From a virus: a DNA stretch of 60,854 nt. The notes under the pieces are model-generated. The model saw only the letters and a list, made by a program, of their open reading frames with translations, did no database searches and was not told the origin of the DNA. The position numbers and the translations under genes are program-made. The stretch's first letter is position 1. Each line of letters begins with the position of its first letter. This document shows positions 26,924-35,892 of this stretch, in pieces. The stretch spans positions 1 to 60,854 of IMG/VR virus record IMGVR_UViG_3300005609_000008. One strand, given 5' to 3'.

Positions 26924-27994
26924 TTATTTTCTTTTTATACTCTTAATTTTAAGTCCTCTACCACTATCTGTGCTTAAAGACTTAAATTGTGTTCCTCCCT
27001 TGCTTGTCACTTCAGGTGTTCTGCGTTCTGACATATTTATATTTTTTGTCTTACGCATTACGTCTTCTGTGGCATTAGCTTTACCTTGTTCGTAAAAAAA
27101 CTTAGCAAACTTTTCAGGATTCTGTGCAATTGCTACACTCCTATGAAAACCTTTAGAATCTTTTAAAAGACCACTATCATCTAAATACTTGGTTGCCCAA
27201 CCACCTGGATTTAATGCATTTTTTTTTAAATCTTCTAAACTACCTGGAGAAAATGTTATTGTTTCTTCACCTATATTAAACTCAAAACCTTTGAATTCAG
27301 GTGTAAATACTTCTAACGTCTTTGAGTCGTAAAACTCTTTCTTTCTAGTAGTCTCTTCTTCATGAGACTTCGCATCTGCAATGTATTGCTTATAGCCTTC
27401 CATTTCTTCATCAGAGACATTTGAAGTCTGCATTCCCCTTGACTCAAGTGGTTGCTTATACTTCTCTTGCATTTCTTTAAAGTAATCTTTTGCCTTAGCA
27501 ATAGCTTTTTTCTTCTTTAACTTAATTTTCTTTATGTCACCCTCATCATCTAAGTCTTCATCAAAAGAATAGTCATCCATTAAGGTTTCTATATCCTCTT
27601 CATCAAGACCATCTTCCGTAACACGTAAATAATCTCTAAGTAAAGAATCAGGATTGGTATCATCAAAATCTTTTTGTAATTCTACATAGTCTTTGATTCC
27701 TCTCCCTGTATCTTTTTTATATTTAAAGTAAGCAGCGACATCTTCAGGTAATTCTTCCTGAGTTTCTCTCTCACTCATTAATTCATCAAATGAATTAATT
27801 TCTTTATTATATCTTTTACCAATATATGAAAGAACGTCTTTCTCGTTTAATTCAGCAGGTTCTTCAGCTTTTGGCTCTTCAGCTTTAGGTTGGTCTTCTT
27901 GAAGACCTTCTTCATGCTTGTCTAAAAGCTCTTGTTCTACCTGTTGTGTAGATTTTTCTTCCCCTACTGTTACTTCTTTTACTTTGAATTCCAT
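26924..27994 (-). CDS. Scaffolding protein
   Basis: 356 aa, highly charged and helical, acidic N-terminal half (EEPKAEEPAELNEKD, DYSFDEDLDDEGD) and basic C-terminus (GLKIKSIKRK). This composition, and its place between portal and capsid genes, are the signature of podovirus scaffolding proteins; the basic end would bind the capsid subunits. A TATATTTG promoter box lies 21 bases before the start. No protease motif seen. Confidence 0.75.
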   Translation of the reverse strand: MEFKVKEVTVGEEKSTQQVEQELLDKHEEGLQEDQPKAEEPKAEEPAELNEKDVLSYIGKRYNKEINSFDELMSERETQEELPEDVAAYFKYKKDTGRGIKDYVELQKDFDDTNPDSLLRDYLRVTEDGLDEEDIETLMDDYSFDEDLDDEGDIKKIKLKKKKAIAKAKDYFKEMQEKYKQPLESRGMQTSNVSDEEMEGYKQYIADAKSHEEETTRKKEFYDSKTLEVFTPEFKGFEFNIGEETITFSPGSLEDLKKNALNPGGWATKYLDDSGLLKDSKGFHRSVAIAQNPEKFAKFFYEQGKANATEDVMRKTKNINMSERRTPEVTSKGGTQFKSLSTDSGRGLKIKSIKRK

Positions 27995-28014
27995 ATGATT
28001 AAATTTAATTATTA

Positions 28015-28022
28015 CAAATATA
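28015..28022 (-). promoter_or_regulatory. Bacteroidetes -7 element TATATTTG (minus strand)
   Basis: CAAATATA on the plus strand, in the 55-base gap between portal and scaffold genes; likely drives scaffold and capsid. Confidence 0.55.
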
Positions 28023-28049
28023 AGAAAAAAATAATACCGATTTTAGACA

Positions 28050-30485
28050 TTATCTAGGATTGAATTCAGCCAAGTCAAATCCATCTAGACTATCCTCATT
28101 TGATTCAAAATTTACTGGTGGTAAATTATTTTTTCTTTGTTGTATTAGTTTTGATTGTTCAGTATTAGCTTGACTAATTCTATTAGCTTTTGCTCCTTCT
28201 CTTTGTACCTCTCTTTGAGCTAATGATTGTTCCGATATATTTCTTAGTTGTATATTATAATTAAACTCTTCTTGCATTAATTTACTTTTAAGCATAGCCT
28301 CATTATTTTGCTTTTCAATCTCAAAAGCTATCTCAGCTTGTTTTAATTGCATCTTACCTTGCATCTCAGCTTGTTGCTTTTGCATTTCCATTTGAGACTT
28401 TATTTCTTGAGACTTTAAAGCTTGTTGAGCCTGCATAGCTTGAGCTTGCATAACTTGTTGTTGTTGCTGCTCTTGTAATGCTTTACGTTTTACTTTAAGT
28501 AATTGATTAGCAAGTTTGATATTTTTTATTTCTCGAATATCAATAGCATCTTCTAAATTAATGTCACCCTTAGATAAAGCCATTTGTATGTTAGCTTCTA
28601 ATTGAGCTCTTTGTTCTTCATCTGGAGCTACTTCAATAAAAATACCAAAGTCATAAATATACAAGTCTTTAATATCATTAAGTATACTCACGTTGTATTT
28701 ACCTATAGCATTAGCAAAATCATCTTTAAAATCTGCATATTGTAATATATCTGCCACCCTATAAGTTATAGCTTCTGCTAAAGTTCTATATATATATAAC
28801 GAACCTTCAAGTATATGTCTAGTTGCAACATTAGAATTTAAAGCTGCAAGTTTTTGTAAACCAACTAAAGAATTAGGATCAGGTGAAGAAGCATCTCTAG
28901 CTTCATTTAATCCTGTGACTTGTCTAATCATTCCTAAATAATGATTATAATTAGCAATAAGCATTTGTGTTTTACTAGAACCTGAACTAGATTGTAATTC
29001 TTTTATTGGTACTTTACCTTGGTTGTAATCTCCATCTTGTGTATAGCTTCTACCAATAACAGAACCTGTTTGAAAATATAATCTCAAAGCATCTTCTGGA
29101 TTATAAGCATTTCCTGTACCTAGGTCTACTTCATTCAATCCATCAGCATCAATATAAACCCCATCAGGAACAACTCTTGAAATTACTTGTTGTAGTTTTA
29201 AATGTGTTATTTGTATTAAATCTGCAAAAGGAATCATACGTCTAGTTAAAGACTCAATAACACCTTTGTACATTCTTGGTGCAACTGCTACATAGTTTGG
29301 TAATGCATGTTGTTGAGCTGATTTAGGTCTTACCATATTTTCTGCAAGTTCCCACTTTAAAAGAATATTTGTACCCATAACCATTACTCCTTCATACCAC
29401 ACATCAATGGTTTTTTCCATCTTTTCAAATCTTCCTTCTTCCATCATTTCTACAGGTGGATTAAATTGGTCATCTTTCTCTATAACCTTTGATCCTCCAT
29501 TTTCTAGTATTTTCTTTTTATAAACTACTTTTTTAGTGGTTTTATAATTAAAATACATTAATGTAACAGTGTCTCTATAAAAAATATCATTCTCATAGAA
29601 CTGAGCCACATTATAATAGTCATACCAACTCTGAGAGTATTTAGAAATTTCTTCTAAATCTTCTCTAGTTAAAGATTGGTCAATTTTCATCAACTCAGTA
29701 ATTGGGAGAGTTTTAATTTCTCCCCAATAAAAACAATCTTTAAAGTGTGGGTCTTCTGTATAACTGTAAACAATATTTGCAGGGTCTACATATTTAATTT
29801 CAACTCCTGCTCCTGGTAAAAATTCGTGTTTTGTACAACCAATACCTAAAACAGTTAAATCATAATCAACTCTTTTACGAACATCGTTATAATGGTTTTC
29901 AGCTAAAATTGTATTAATTGCTTCCTCTTCTGCAATCTCTATTGCAGGCTTATATTTAAGTTGCATGTATAAATTTAACTCTTCATCAGTTTGAGGAAGG
30001 TCATCAGGATTCATAATAAAAGGGTCAGCTCCTGTTTCTTTTTGTACAATTTGAAGTATATCTTTGGCTGCTGCTTGACCTTGTATCATATCTTGATACT
30101 TGCTTCTTTGAGCTTGAGACATAGCGTCTTCGGCATATGCTTTTACATCAAACAACCTGTCGTTCATTCCGTTAACAACAACATCTACAAATTTAGGTAT
30201 AATAGGTACAGGTGTCCAATCTAGATTCAAGTAACTTAAATCACCATCAACTGCAAGTTCATTTTTATATTTAGCAACCGACTGTTCACCTCTAGCATAA
30301 AGACGTAACCTGTAGAAATCTCTCCACTGATTATAGTATCTACATTGGTTGCCATCTTTCTTAAACCATTCGTATTGAATGGCTTGACCTATTTGTAAGC
30401 CAAATTCATCTGATGCTTTTTCACTATCAGAAACAAACTGACTTGGAAACCCAACAGAGGAAACATTTATTTTTACGTCTTTCAT
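28050..30485 (-). CDS. Portal protein
   Basis: 811 aa, next to the large terminase (0-base spacing). The core has the portal-like run of a YEW/FY motif, VNGMNDRLFDVKAYAED, a long helix before GIGCTKHEFLPGAG and YVDPANIVYSYTEDP, and the RQVTGLNEARDASSPDPNSL segment followed by a long helix. The C-terminal 130 residues are Gln/Met/Lys-rich coiled coil (QEQQQQQVMQAQ), which could form the barrel reaching into the head. It forms the dodecameric DNA gate on which terminase docks. Confidence 0.85.
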   Translation of the reverse strand: MKDVKINVSSVGFPSQFVSDSEKASDEFGLQIGQAIQYEWFKKDGNQCRYYNQWRDFYRLRLYARGEQSVAKYKNELAVDGDLSYLNLDWTPVPIIPKFVDVVVNGMNDRLFDVKAYAEDAMSQAQRSKYQDMIQGQAAAKDILQIVQKETGADPFIMNPDDLPQTDEELNLYMQLKYKPAIEIAEEEAINTILAENHYNDVRKRVDYDLTVLGIGCTKHEFLPGAGVEIKYVDPANIVYSYTEDPHFKDCFYWGEIKTLPITELMKIDQSLTREDLEEISKYSQSWYDYYNVAQFYENDIFYRDTVTLMYFNYKTTKKVVYKKKILENGGSKVIEKDDQFNPPVEMMEEGRFEKMEKTIDVWYEGVMVMGTNILLKWELAENMVRPKSAQQHALPNYVAVAPRMYKGVIESLTRRMIPFADLIQITHLKLQQVISRVVPDGVYIDADGLNEVDLGTGNAYNPEDALRLYFQTGSVIGRSYTQDGDYNQGKVPIKELQSSSGSSKTQMLIANYNHYLGMIRQVTGLNEARDASSPDPNSLVGLQKLAALNSNVATRHILEGSLYIYRTLAEAITYRVADILQYADFKDDFANAIGKYNVSILNDIKDLYIYDFGIFIEVAPDEEQRAQLEANIQMALSKGDINLEDAIDIREIKNIKLANQLLKVKRKALQEQQQQQVMQAQAMQAQQALKSQEIKSQMEMQKQQAEMQGKMQLKQAEIAFEIEKQNNEAMLKSKLMQEEFNYNIQLRNISEQSLAQREVQREGAKANRISQANTEQSKLIQQRKNNLPPVNFESNEDSLDGFDLAEFNPR

Positions 30486-32651
30486 TTATCTAATTATTTC
30501 ACTACGATTTCCTTTATTGTTATATCTAGCAAAGTTAACAATAATATTTGATTGTTTTTTTACAGGTTGATAAAGGTGTCTTTGACAAGCCATTACTGCT
30601 AAACCTGAACTAATAGATGCATCAAACTTAGTTCTATTGCTAATATCAAACTTTGCCCAATCTTCTAATGTTCTACTAAAAGGCATATAACCCATTTCAT
30701 CTTCTTTAACTAGTCCTACATATGTTTCAATATAAGACTCAATAGCTGCTGCGTGAGCTTGTTTTACTGCTTCACTTGAGTTAGGTATACCCCCAAGTTC
30801 TTTTTCTGTCTTAGAGAGCTTGTGTTTAAGTTTATCTGGTCGATTTATACTAAAGCTTCTATACCCTCTATTTTTAAAATGATATAATAACCTAGGTTTA
30901 TTATTCTCTACTAATATAGGCATTCCATAAAAAACACACGCCATCAATACTTCCTCAAAAAATATTTCGGCAGTTTGAGGTCTTGCTACATACTCTAAAA
31001 AAAACTGATTACTAGGAGCATCATCCATATTAAACTTTGTAATTCCATGCAATGCCCCATTAGATGCACCTCCTCCAACAGTTCCTGATATGTCATAACT
31101 ATCACACCCAAAAGCACCAAGATGCTCATTTAAAGGAAAAAAATCTCCCTTGTTATTTTTCTTGTACCTATTTTGCATATTCTTTTTAGGAAGCCATCCT
31201 ACTAAAAATCTTCCTCTAGTGTTAGGAGTCCATATTACTTCAGTATCCTTAATTCCATTCTTCCAAGAAAAAGAGCCACGAGTTGTATGGTGTTCTTGTA
31301 TAAGTGAATCATTGTAGTCTATTTGCTGATATATTCTTGTAAGATTAAACAATGATTGTTTGCTCTCATCCCTAAACGCATGCGATTCAGTACGAGGAAA
31401 TTGTCTGTAAAACTCATTTAATGCGTCAGGATCATTTTTTAAACTTTCAACTTCATTATTCCAATACTCTATAACATCATCCATAGGCATACCATACTCA
31501 TCTATATAACCCTCAAAGTTCCACTCCATAGGGATGAAAAGTGAATATAACCCACTTTTGGTTTGACCATTGTTACTTCGTTCATGTGGATTAGAATCGT
31601 AATACAGTTTCTTAAACTCTTCACCTCCTTTACTAAGAGAGTTAGATGTCGAACCCATCATACATTTACCAATTACTCTTCTACCCAATCTTAAACAAGT
31701 TTTTGTAACACGATAATTATTTAGTATATTGTTAGGCTTTAGCCATTTACCACTTTCATCATGAGCTAGTAATAAAAGTTTTTCCCCATCATAAGAGTTG
31801 TCATCTGTATTCTTCCAGTCAATGGTTGTGTCAAGACCTTCCATCTCTTCATTATCAACATTGTACATATTCTTTTTTGTAATCTTTGATGCAGGAATTC
31901 TAAAAGCTAATTCAGTTTTTGGTTTATCCATACCATCCTGAACAGGTTTAAAAAAGAACGGATAGTTTCTTACAATTGGGACAACCTTGTCTGTAAACAT
32001 TTTTTTGGCATCAGACCCAGACTTAGATAATATTCCTATACGAGAGTTTTTAGATATTGTTGCTACATTTGCACACTCTTCAGATGCCATATATGAAAAG
32101 CCTGAACGTCTGATTTTTAAATATATCATGCCAAAACATCTAGGGTCTGCTTTACAAGCCTCCCAAAAAATATAAAAAATTCTGTTAGCCTCTCTAAAAT
32201 CTGGATAACCAACATCAATCTTTGTCCATTGAAGATACATATAATGTGACCCAGTTATATATGTACTAATGTTCTTGTTTATAAACCAATAGCCTTGCTC
32301 TCTTTTATCAAACTCACTTTCAATATAGTCCACCCATTGAGCTTTAAAAGTATTAGGATGCTCATTCCATTGAAATATAGATTGTATTTTTAGAATTGTC
32401 TTTGGTGGTTCTTTTCTTTCCCACTTGTTGTTGTCTTTTTGAATAGACTCTGGAGCTTTAGGTAATCCAATCCTAAGTCCGTTAATTTCATATACCTCAC
32501 CTATCTCGCCTGTTTTAGAAATTATAACAACATCATATTTTTCATCATAGCCATATTTCCATGACCTATTTCTATTCTTTTTTTTAAGAATACCTTTAGG
32601 TATGTAGTTATCTATAACTCTGTATAAATTATGAAGATCTTCGTTCTGCAA
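30486..32651 (-). CDS. terL: Terminase large subunit
   Basis: 721 aa. ATPase part: a Walker A-like site at IYLKIRRSGFSYM (about residues 176-188) and a Walker B/coupling motif LLLLAHDES around residue 294-302, followed by the MGSTSN motif III. Nuclease part: GCDSYD (first acidic cluster) and FVRP-type helices further on. The P-loop lacks the usual Gly-Lys-Ser; the Lys is displaced upstream. It drives DNA packaging with the portal. Its start overlaps the end of the small-subunit candidate by 23 bases. Confidence 0.88.
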   Translation of the reverse strand: MQNEDLHNLYRVIDNYIPKGILKKKNRNRSWKYGYDEKYDVVIISKTGEIGEVYEINGLRIGLPKAPESIQKDNNKWERKEPPKTILKIQSIFQWNEHPNTFKAQWVDYIESEFDKREQGYWFINKNISTYITGSHYMYLQWTKIDVGYPDFREANRIFYIFWEACKADPRCFGMIYLKIRRSGFSYMASEECANVATISKNSRIGILSKSGSDAKKMFTDKVVPIVRNYPFFFKPVQDGMDKPKTELAFRIPASKITKKNMYNVDNEEMEGLDTTIDWKNTDDNSYDGEKLLLLAHDESGKWLKPNNILNNYRVTKTCLRLGRRVIGKCMMGSTSNSLSKGGEEFKKLYYDSNPHERSNNGQTKSGLYSLFIPMEWNFEGYIDEYGMPMDDVIEYWNNEVESLKNDPDALNEFYRQFPRTESHAFRDESKQSLFNLTRIYQQIDYNDSLIQEHHTTRGSFSWKNGIKDTEVIWTPNTRGRFLVGWLPKKNMQNRYKKNNKGDFFPLNEHLGAFGCDSYDISGTVGGGASNGALHGITKFNMDDAPSNQFFLEYVARPQTAEIFFEEVLMACVFYGMPILVENNKPRLLYHFKNRGYRSFSINRPDKLKHKLSKTEKELGGIPNSSEAVKQAHAAAIESYIETYVGLVKEDEMGYMPFSRTLEDWAKFDISNRTKFDASISSGLAVMACQRHLYQPVKKQSNIIVNFARYNNKGNRSEIIR

Positions 32652-32916
32652 ATCCTTGTTTAGTGTCTAGTTTACTTGGACCTCGTTCTTCGATTTCCAT
32701 TAAATTTTTTTCATTCTCTATCTTAGTTAGTATATCAAAAGCATCAAATATAGCTAACTTTTTAGTAGCTGCAGCATTCTTTAGTCTATCAGCAGCTAAC
32801 TCATCTTCAGGGTCTGGCTTAATTATATCTTCCTTAGCAACTTTAATTAGTTGCTCTACGGCTTTCATTCCTGCCTGAATAATATTCTTCTTTAAAGTTT
32901 GTGGGTCTAGTGCCAT
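32629..32916 (-). CDS. Terminase small subunit candidate
   Basis: 95 aa, directly ahead of and overlapping terL. Helical throughout: an N-terminal helix with VEQLIKVAKEDI and a central helix DRLKNAAATKKLAIFDAFDI followed by a charged tail. Size, helix content and position fit the DNA-recognition subunit, but no helix-turn-helix is certain. Confidence 0.6.
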   Translation of the reverse strand: MALDPQTLKKNIIQAGMKAVEQLIKVAKEDIIKPDPEDELAADRLKNAAATKKLAIFDAFDILTKIENEKNLMEIEERGPSKLDTKQGFAERRSS

Positions 32917-32968
32917 TTGGATTATATTTAATTCTTGGTCTTTTTTTTCTTTTAGGTTTGTCTTTCAT
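32843..32968 (-). CDS. Possible overlapping small basic protein
   Basis: 41 aa in a different frame, starting with an ATGA overlap on the stop of the upstream 187-aa gene and running 74 bases into the start of the terminase small-subunit candidate. The N-terminus is very basic (KDKPKRKKRPRIKY). The ATGA coupling favours translation, the long overlap argues against it. Alternatively it is just the leader of terS. Confidence 0.25.
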   Translation of the reverse strand: MKDKPKRKKRPRIKYNPNGTRPTNFKEEYYSGRNESRRATN

Positions 32969-33528
32969 AATTTAATTGTTATTTGATGATCAAACATTCG
33001 ATAAAGTTTTTCACCATCCACTTCAAACTCATACTCGCTTTCTGGTTTAAAACATATTTTGTCTCCTGGATTTACATTTTGTGAACGTAAATACTCATTG
33101 CTATATTTTATTTCACCCACCAATGGCTCTTCATTAGTGTTTTTATATAGATAATAATCTTCAGTAGGAACAGGTTTTGTAAAGCAATACCTTCCATTAG
33201 TATTCCACTCTTTACCATCATGATACATATAAAACTGATCAGGCTCAACAAAAAACAAATCATTCATAAAATAACTCCTGCCACTTTTTCTTCTACCCTG
33301 CATGTCATTGTAAAACTTAAAAACATTGTGATGAACTAAAAGTTTATCTCCTGGCTTTATAGGACCATCATAAACGATAGGTGTGGCTATCACCTCAGCA
33401 ATACGATTAGATGCTTTGTGATTTTCCTCGGAGGTGCTTGTTATAAAGTCTACTCCACCTATATTTTTTGTATTGTTATATCTTTTATTGTCTAAAGGAG
33501 TAGTTATAAATAGGTAAGGTGATTTCAT
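32965..33528 (-). CDS. Beta-rich head-cluster protein, possibly with tandem GroES-like barrels
   Basis: 187 aa. Two similar halves each contain a G-E/A-V-I...I-x-P-G-D-K pattern (EVIATPIVYDG then IKPGDKLLVHH; VGEIKYSNEYL then VNPGDKICFKP), reminiscent of the beta-barrel core of Cpn10/GroES-type proteins. The glycine-rich mobile loop is not evident. Its place just ahead of the terminase genes is consistent with a role in head assembly. The GroES relation is an inference from strand pattern and needs a structure model. Its start and the stop of the 76-aa upstream gene share one base. Confidence 0.5.
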   Translation of the reverse strand: MKSPYLFITTPLDNKRYNNTKNIGGVDFITSTSEENHKASNRIAEVIATPIVYDGPIKPGDKLLVHHNVFKFYNDMQGRRKSGRSYFMNDLFFVEPDQFYMYHDGKEWNTNGRYCFTKPVPTEDYYLYKNTNEEPLVGEIKYSNEYLRSQNVNPGDKICFKPESEYEFEVDGEKLYRMFDHQITIKL

Positions 33529-33758
33529 TAGAAGTTAATATTATATTCGACAGATACAGGCATATTAATAAACTGTTTCCACAAAACAATTTCTTTATTG
33601 TATGTAGATTCAATCCATACTTTAAAAGCATCTACATTTTCATCATATCTTATGTGATGTATTTTGTAAGTACCTTTTAATATTTCTTGCCCAACAACAT
33701 AGTGCATAGCCCCTCCTTTGTAATCAGGACCAACTGCTATCTTACGAATATCATTCAT
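33528..33758 (-). CDS. Small hypothetical protein, first gene of the head operon
   Basis: 76 aa with alternating hydrophobic residues (AMHYVVGQEILKGTYKIHHI, FKVWIES), so probably a small beta sheet. It is first after a terminator and a TATATTTG promoter box (33780-33787). It contains no motif I recognise. Tight coupling to the 187-aa gene suggests they work together. Confidence 0.6.
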   Translation of the reverse strand: MNDIRKIAVGPDYKGGAMHYVVGQEILKGTYKIHHIRYDENVDAFKVWIESTYNKEIVLWKQFINMPVSVEYNINF

Positions 33759-33779
33759 TTAATTAGATTTAATTTATAA

Positions 33780-33787
33780 CAAATATA
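33780..33787 (-). promoter_or_regulatory. Bacteroidetes -7 element TATATTTG (minus strand)
   Basis: CAAATATA on the plus strand, 22 bases from the head-operon start codon and directly after the T tract of the preceding terminator. A clear start point for head gene transcription. Confidence 0.65.
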
Positions 33788-33788
33788 A

Positions 33789-33823
33789 TGAAAAAAAAAT
33801 ACCCCTGAATTAACAGAGGTATT
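33789..33823 (-). terminator. Rho-independent terminator of the lysis/fibre operon
   Basis: On the minus strand: ATACCTCTG, loop TTAATT, CAGGGGTAT, then nine or more Ts (one mismatch in a 9-bp stem). It ends the transcript carrying lysis genes and the 306-aa gene. Confidence 0.8.
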
Positions 33824-33827
33824 CTAA

Positions 33828-33916
33828 GCGAAGAGGAGACCCTAATTGGAAACATCTCAAGGATGGCTTCCTAATTGCACACCTCTCAAAGACGTGATAT
33901 TAATTGAGCTCCTCGC
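33828..33916 (-). ncRNA. Candidate structured RNA upstream of the terminator
   Basis: The 89-base region between the stop of the 306-aa gene and the terminator is closed by an 8-bp stem on the minus strand (GCGAGGAG pairs with CTCTTCGC, one G-U). It encloses an imperfect 22-base direct repeat of the form CTTTGAGAGGTGTGCAATTAGG, with the second copy ending TTTCCAATTAGG. No reading frame fits. It could be a 3' UTR-derived small RNA or a packaging/recognition site. No known RNA family recognised. Confidence 0.45.
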
Positions 33917-33921
33917 ATATT

Positions 33922-34842
33922 TTAATTAAAAGACCTTTGAGCATTACCTGTTGACCCTTGAGTTATTGTGTAATTATTTACAACTTTAGGATTACTGCCA
34001 TCATATTGATATTTTAATGTTACGGCATTTGATAAATTTCCAAAAATATAAGGTAACTCATGGTTTGTATTTGTCCATGTAGGGTTTGGTATTCCTATAG
34101 CAAATTTCATTATAATTTGTGAGGTACGATAATCATTTGGATTATTATCATAATTCACATTATTAGCAGGTCTTGTAACTGAAAATCGTGTACCCCAATA
34201 ATCTAGTGTTGTTGTCGCAGGAAGTGATGTCACTTCTGTTGGATTTACGAGATCAAACAAAAATCCTAAAGGATTAAAAGGAACTTCAATATATGTAGTA
34301 GGTCTTAGCGAAGCAAAGTCAGTTATCAATGACCCTGTCTTAGCAATCTTTAATTCACTATTTATATCCCATTCTGTTGGAATAGGAAATAACACAAGAC
34401 CACCATTGGTAGTTTGAGCACTTGATGCCCAATTGCTACCTGGGAAATTAGCTCTCTGATATTCTCCATTGTTATGAGGAGGGTGAATAAAGTTTTGCTT
34501 TTTCATTATATACGAAGAACTACCACCAAAATCTATTAGTTTAGTTTTTGACTTTCTATATCTAAACATAAAAAGCCTAGGATTTTTAGTTAACCAATCT
34601 GTTTCAATTGGTTTTTGCATAGCAACAAAAGCTTTATCATTTTTTGTAGTTGCATCAACATATGGTCTTTTTAAAACATACATATAGGGTGTAGGAATAT
34701 CATCAGCTTGTCCTATGTAAGTTTTTAAACCATCGACAGTAATATTTTTAGTTACATCTGTGGGTGTCCCATTTGTTTGAGTGATAACTATCTTATCATC
34801 ACCTTGAGGTGCAACTGTATTATATGAACTAATTTTTGGCAT
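33922..34842 (-). CDS. Structural protein, fibre/tail region
   Basis: 306 aa. The N-terminus (APQGDDKIVITQTNGTPTDV, TKNITVDGL) is a motif often seen at the start of Bacteroidetes phage structural proteins that attach to the particle. The rest is rich in Asn, Pro, Tyr and Thr with beta strands (GGLVLFPIPTEWD), suggestive of a receptor-facing domain. It follows the holin gene with a 4-base gap. Function unassigned. Confidence 0.5.
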   Translation of the reverse strand: MPKISSYNTVAPQGDDKIVITQTNGTPTDVTKNITVDGLKTYIGQADDIPTPYMYVLKRPYVDATTKNDKAFVAMQKPIETDWLTKNPRLFMFRYRKSKTKLIDFGGSSSYIMKKQNFIHPPHNNGEYQRANFPGSNWASSAQTTNGGLVLFPIPTEWDINSELKIAKTGSLITDFASLRPTTYIEVPFNPLGFLFDLVNPTEVTSLPATTTLDYWGTRFSVTRPANNVNYDNNPNDYRTSQIIMKFAIGIPNPTWTNTNHELPYIFGNLSNAVTLKYQYDGSNPKVVNNYTITQGSTGNAQRSFN

Positions 34843-34846
34843 AATA

Positions 34847-35242
34847 TTATTTTTTTGTATCTGAATATGACTTCATCATTTTTTCTCCTGTTCTACCAAT
34901 AACATATCCTCCTATTCCTATTTGTAGCAAATTCCAAAACTCGTTTTCAAGCTCAGGTATTGTTAAATCAAACAAAGGAGCAAGAAACTTTACATAGATA
35001 ACTATAAACCCAAAAGCTAACATTAAAATTGGTCTCCAACTTCTTTGAATCCAATTTCCTTTCGCTTCGGCTACAATTATTTCTGTCTGCATTCTTTGCA
35101 GCTCTAATTGTTTTTCAATGAGAATTTGTTTAATAGCATTCTCAGCTAAAATTTTTTCTTCTTTAGAAGTAAATAGTTTATCAAGACCACCTATTATGTC
35201 CTTGACTACAGTACCTCCAAACCAATCTAATATTTTTTTCAT
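34847..35242 (-). CDS. Holin, 3TM family-like
   Basis: 131 aa. A Lys/Glu/Gln-rich helical N-terminal half (to residue 65) is followed by the segment WIQRSWRPILMLAFGFIVIY and hydrophobic helices KFLAPLFDL and LLQIGIGGYVIG. The WRP motif and the C-terminal GIGGYVIGRTGEK resemble the three-helix holin family first described for gene transfer agents. It lies one base from the endolysin, as in a lysis cassette. It would open the inner membrane to release the lysin. Confidence 0.75.
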   Translation of the reverse strand: MKKILDWFGGTVVKDIIGGLDKLFTSKEEKILAENAIKQILIEKQLELQRMQTEIIVAEAKGNWIQRSWRPILMLAFGFIVIYVKFLAPLFDLTIPELENEFWNLLQIGIGGYVIGRTGEKMMKSYSDTKK

Positions 35243-35243
35243 A

Positions 35244-35615
35244 CTAATACATCCACATTACTTGCTGAGATTTTTTAAAATCTAAGTCTACATGTATAAA
35301 AGTTTTAGCTACTCCTATTCTTTGAAATCCTATTTCTTGTAACAAATATACTAAATGAAATCTGTCAACGCTATTATCACATTTAATATCGGCAGCTAAT
35401 CCATACATATGACTTGAACCTGGTGACCCTTCTGTTTTGGGTTTCCCTCCAACTCTTGCATTATGATCTTCACTTCTATAGCCACTATTTATAATAATAG
35501 GCTTCCCAAACTTACCTCTAACCTCATCAAGCATTTCTAAAAAATTCTCATCCATTAAATTACCACTTCCTGGCATATCTGGAGAATCAAATTCTTTGTA
35601 GCTAAAGTGTGTCAT
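35244..35615 (-). CDS. Endolysin, peptidase M15 family
   Basis: 123 aa. Zinc-binding pattern of M15A D-Ala-D-Ala carboxypeptidase-like lysins: SSHMYGLAADI (H69 and D76) and FIHVD (H108 with D110), plus NSGYRS at 43-48. It should cut peptide cross-links of peptidoglycan. No signal peptide, so it depends on the holin encoded right after it. ATGA overlap with the small membrane protein gene before it. Confidence 0.85.
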   Translation of the reverse strand: MTHFSYKEFDSPDMPGSGNLMDENFLEMLDEVRGKFGKPIIINSGYRSEDHNARVGGKPKTEGSPGSSHMYGLAADIKCDNSVDRFHLVYLLQEIGFQRIGVAKTFIHVDLDFKKSQQVMWMY

Positions 35616-35767
35616 TTATTTTCTTTATAGTTGGCATAAATTCTTTGTGCCGTATACACTATAGAAATTATTAATAATATTATTTTTAGTATTGCTTCTA
35701 TTTCACTAAATGAAACAACTAAAGCAAGACCATTAAGTATAGTCAGTTTTATATCCGATAAGTTCAT
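35612..35767 (-). CDS. Small membrane protein, possible holin or antiholin
   Basis: 51 aa, from ATG at 35767 to TGA at 35612, with an ATGA overlap onto the endolysin. One strong membrane helix (residues about 19-41: EAILKIILLIISIVYTAQ) with a charged C-terminus (RIYANYKENK). With a three-helix holin also present, it may be a second holin or modulator. Position makes it part of the lysis cassette. Confidence 0.55.
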   Translation of the reverse strand: MNLSDIKLTILNGLALVVSFSEIEAILKIILLIISIVYTAQRIYANYKENK

Positions 35768-35863
35768 TTTACTAAACATGTTTGTATTGATAATTCATTT
35801 GAACGTCAATCAACCAAGAATTAGTTTGAACATAATAACTTTTAATACTTGATTTCATACAAA

Positions 35864-35871
35864 CAAAGTTA
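35864..35871 (-). promoter_or_regulatory. Bacteroidetes -7 element TAACTTTG (minus strand)
   Basis: CAAAGTTA on the plus strand, about 100 bases before the lysis cassette and after the stop of the 676-aa fibre gene (35893). The leader between them holds a 28-codon open frame (35772-35858) that may be a leader peptide, but this is weak. Confidence 0.5.
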
Positions 35872-35892
35872 AGTAAAAAATAATTAACCTAT

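Noticed and set aside
35772-35858. 28-codon minus-strand frame between the fibre gene and lysis cassette
   Set aside because: Starts almost at the predicted transcription start and shows no family; kept only as a possible leader peptide.
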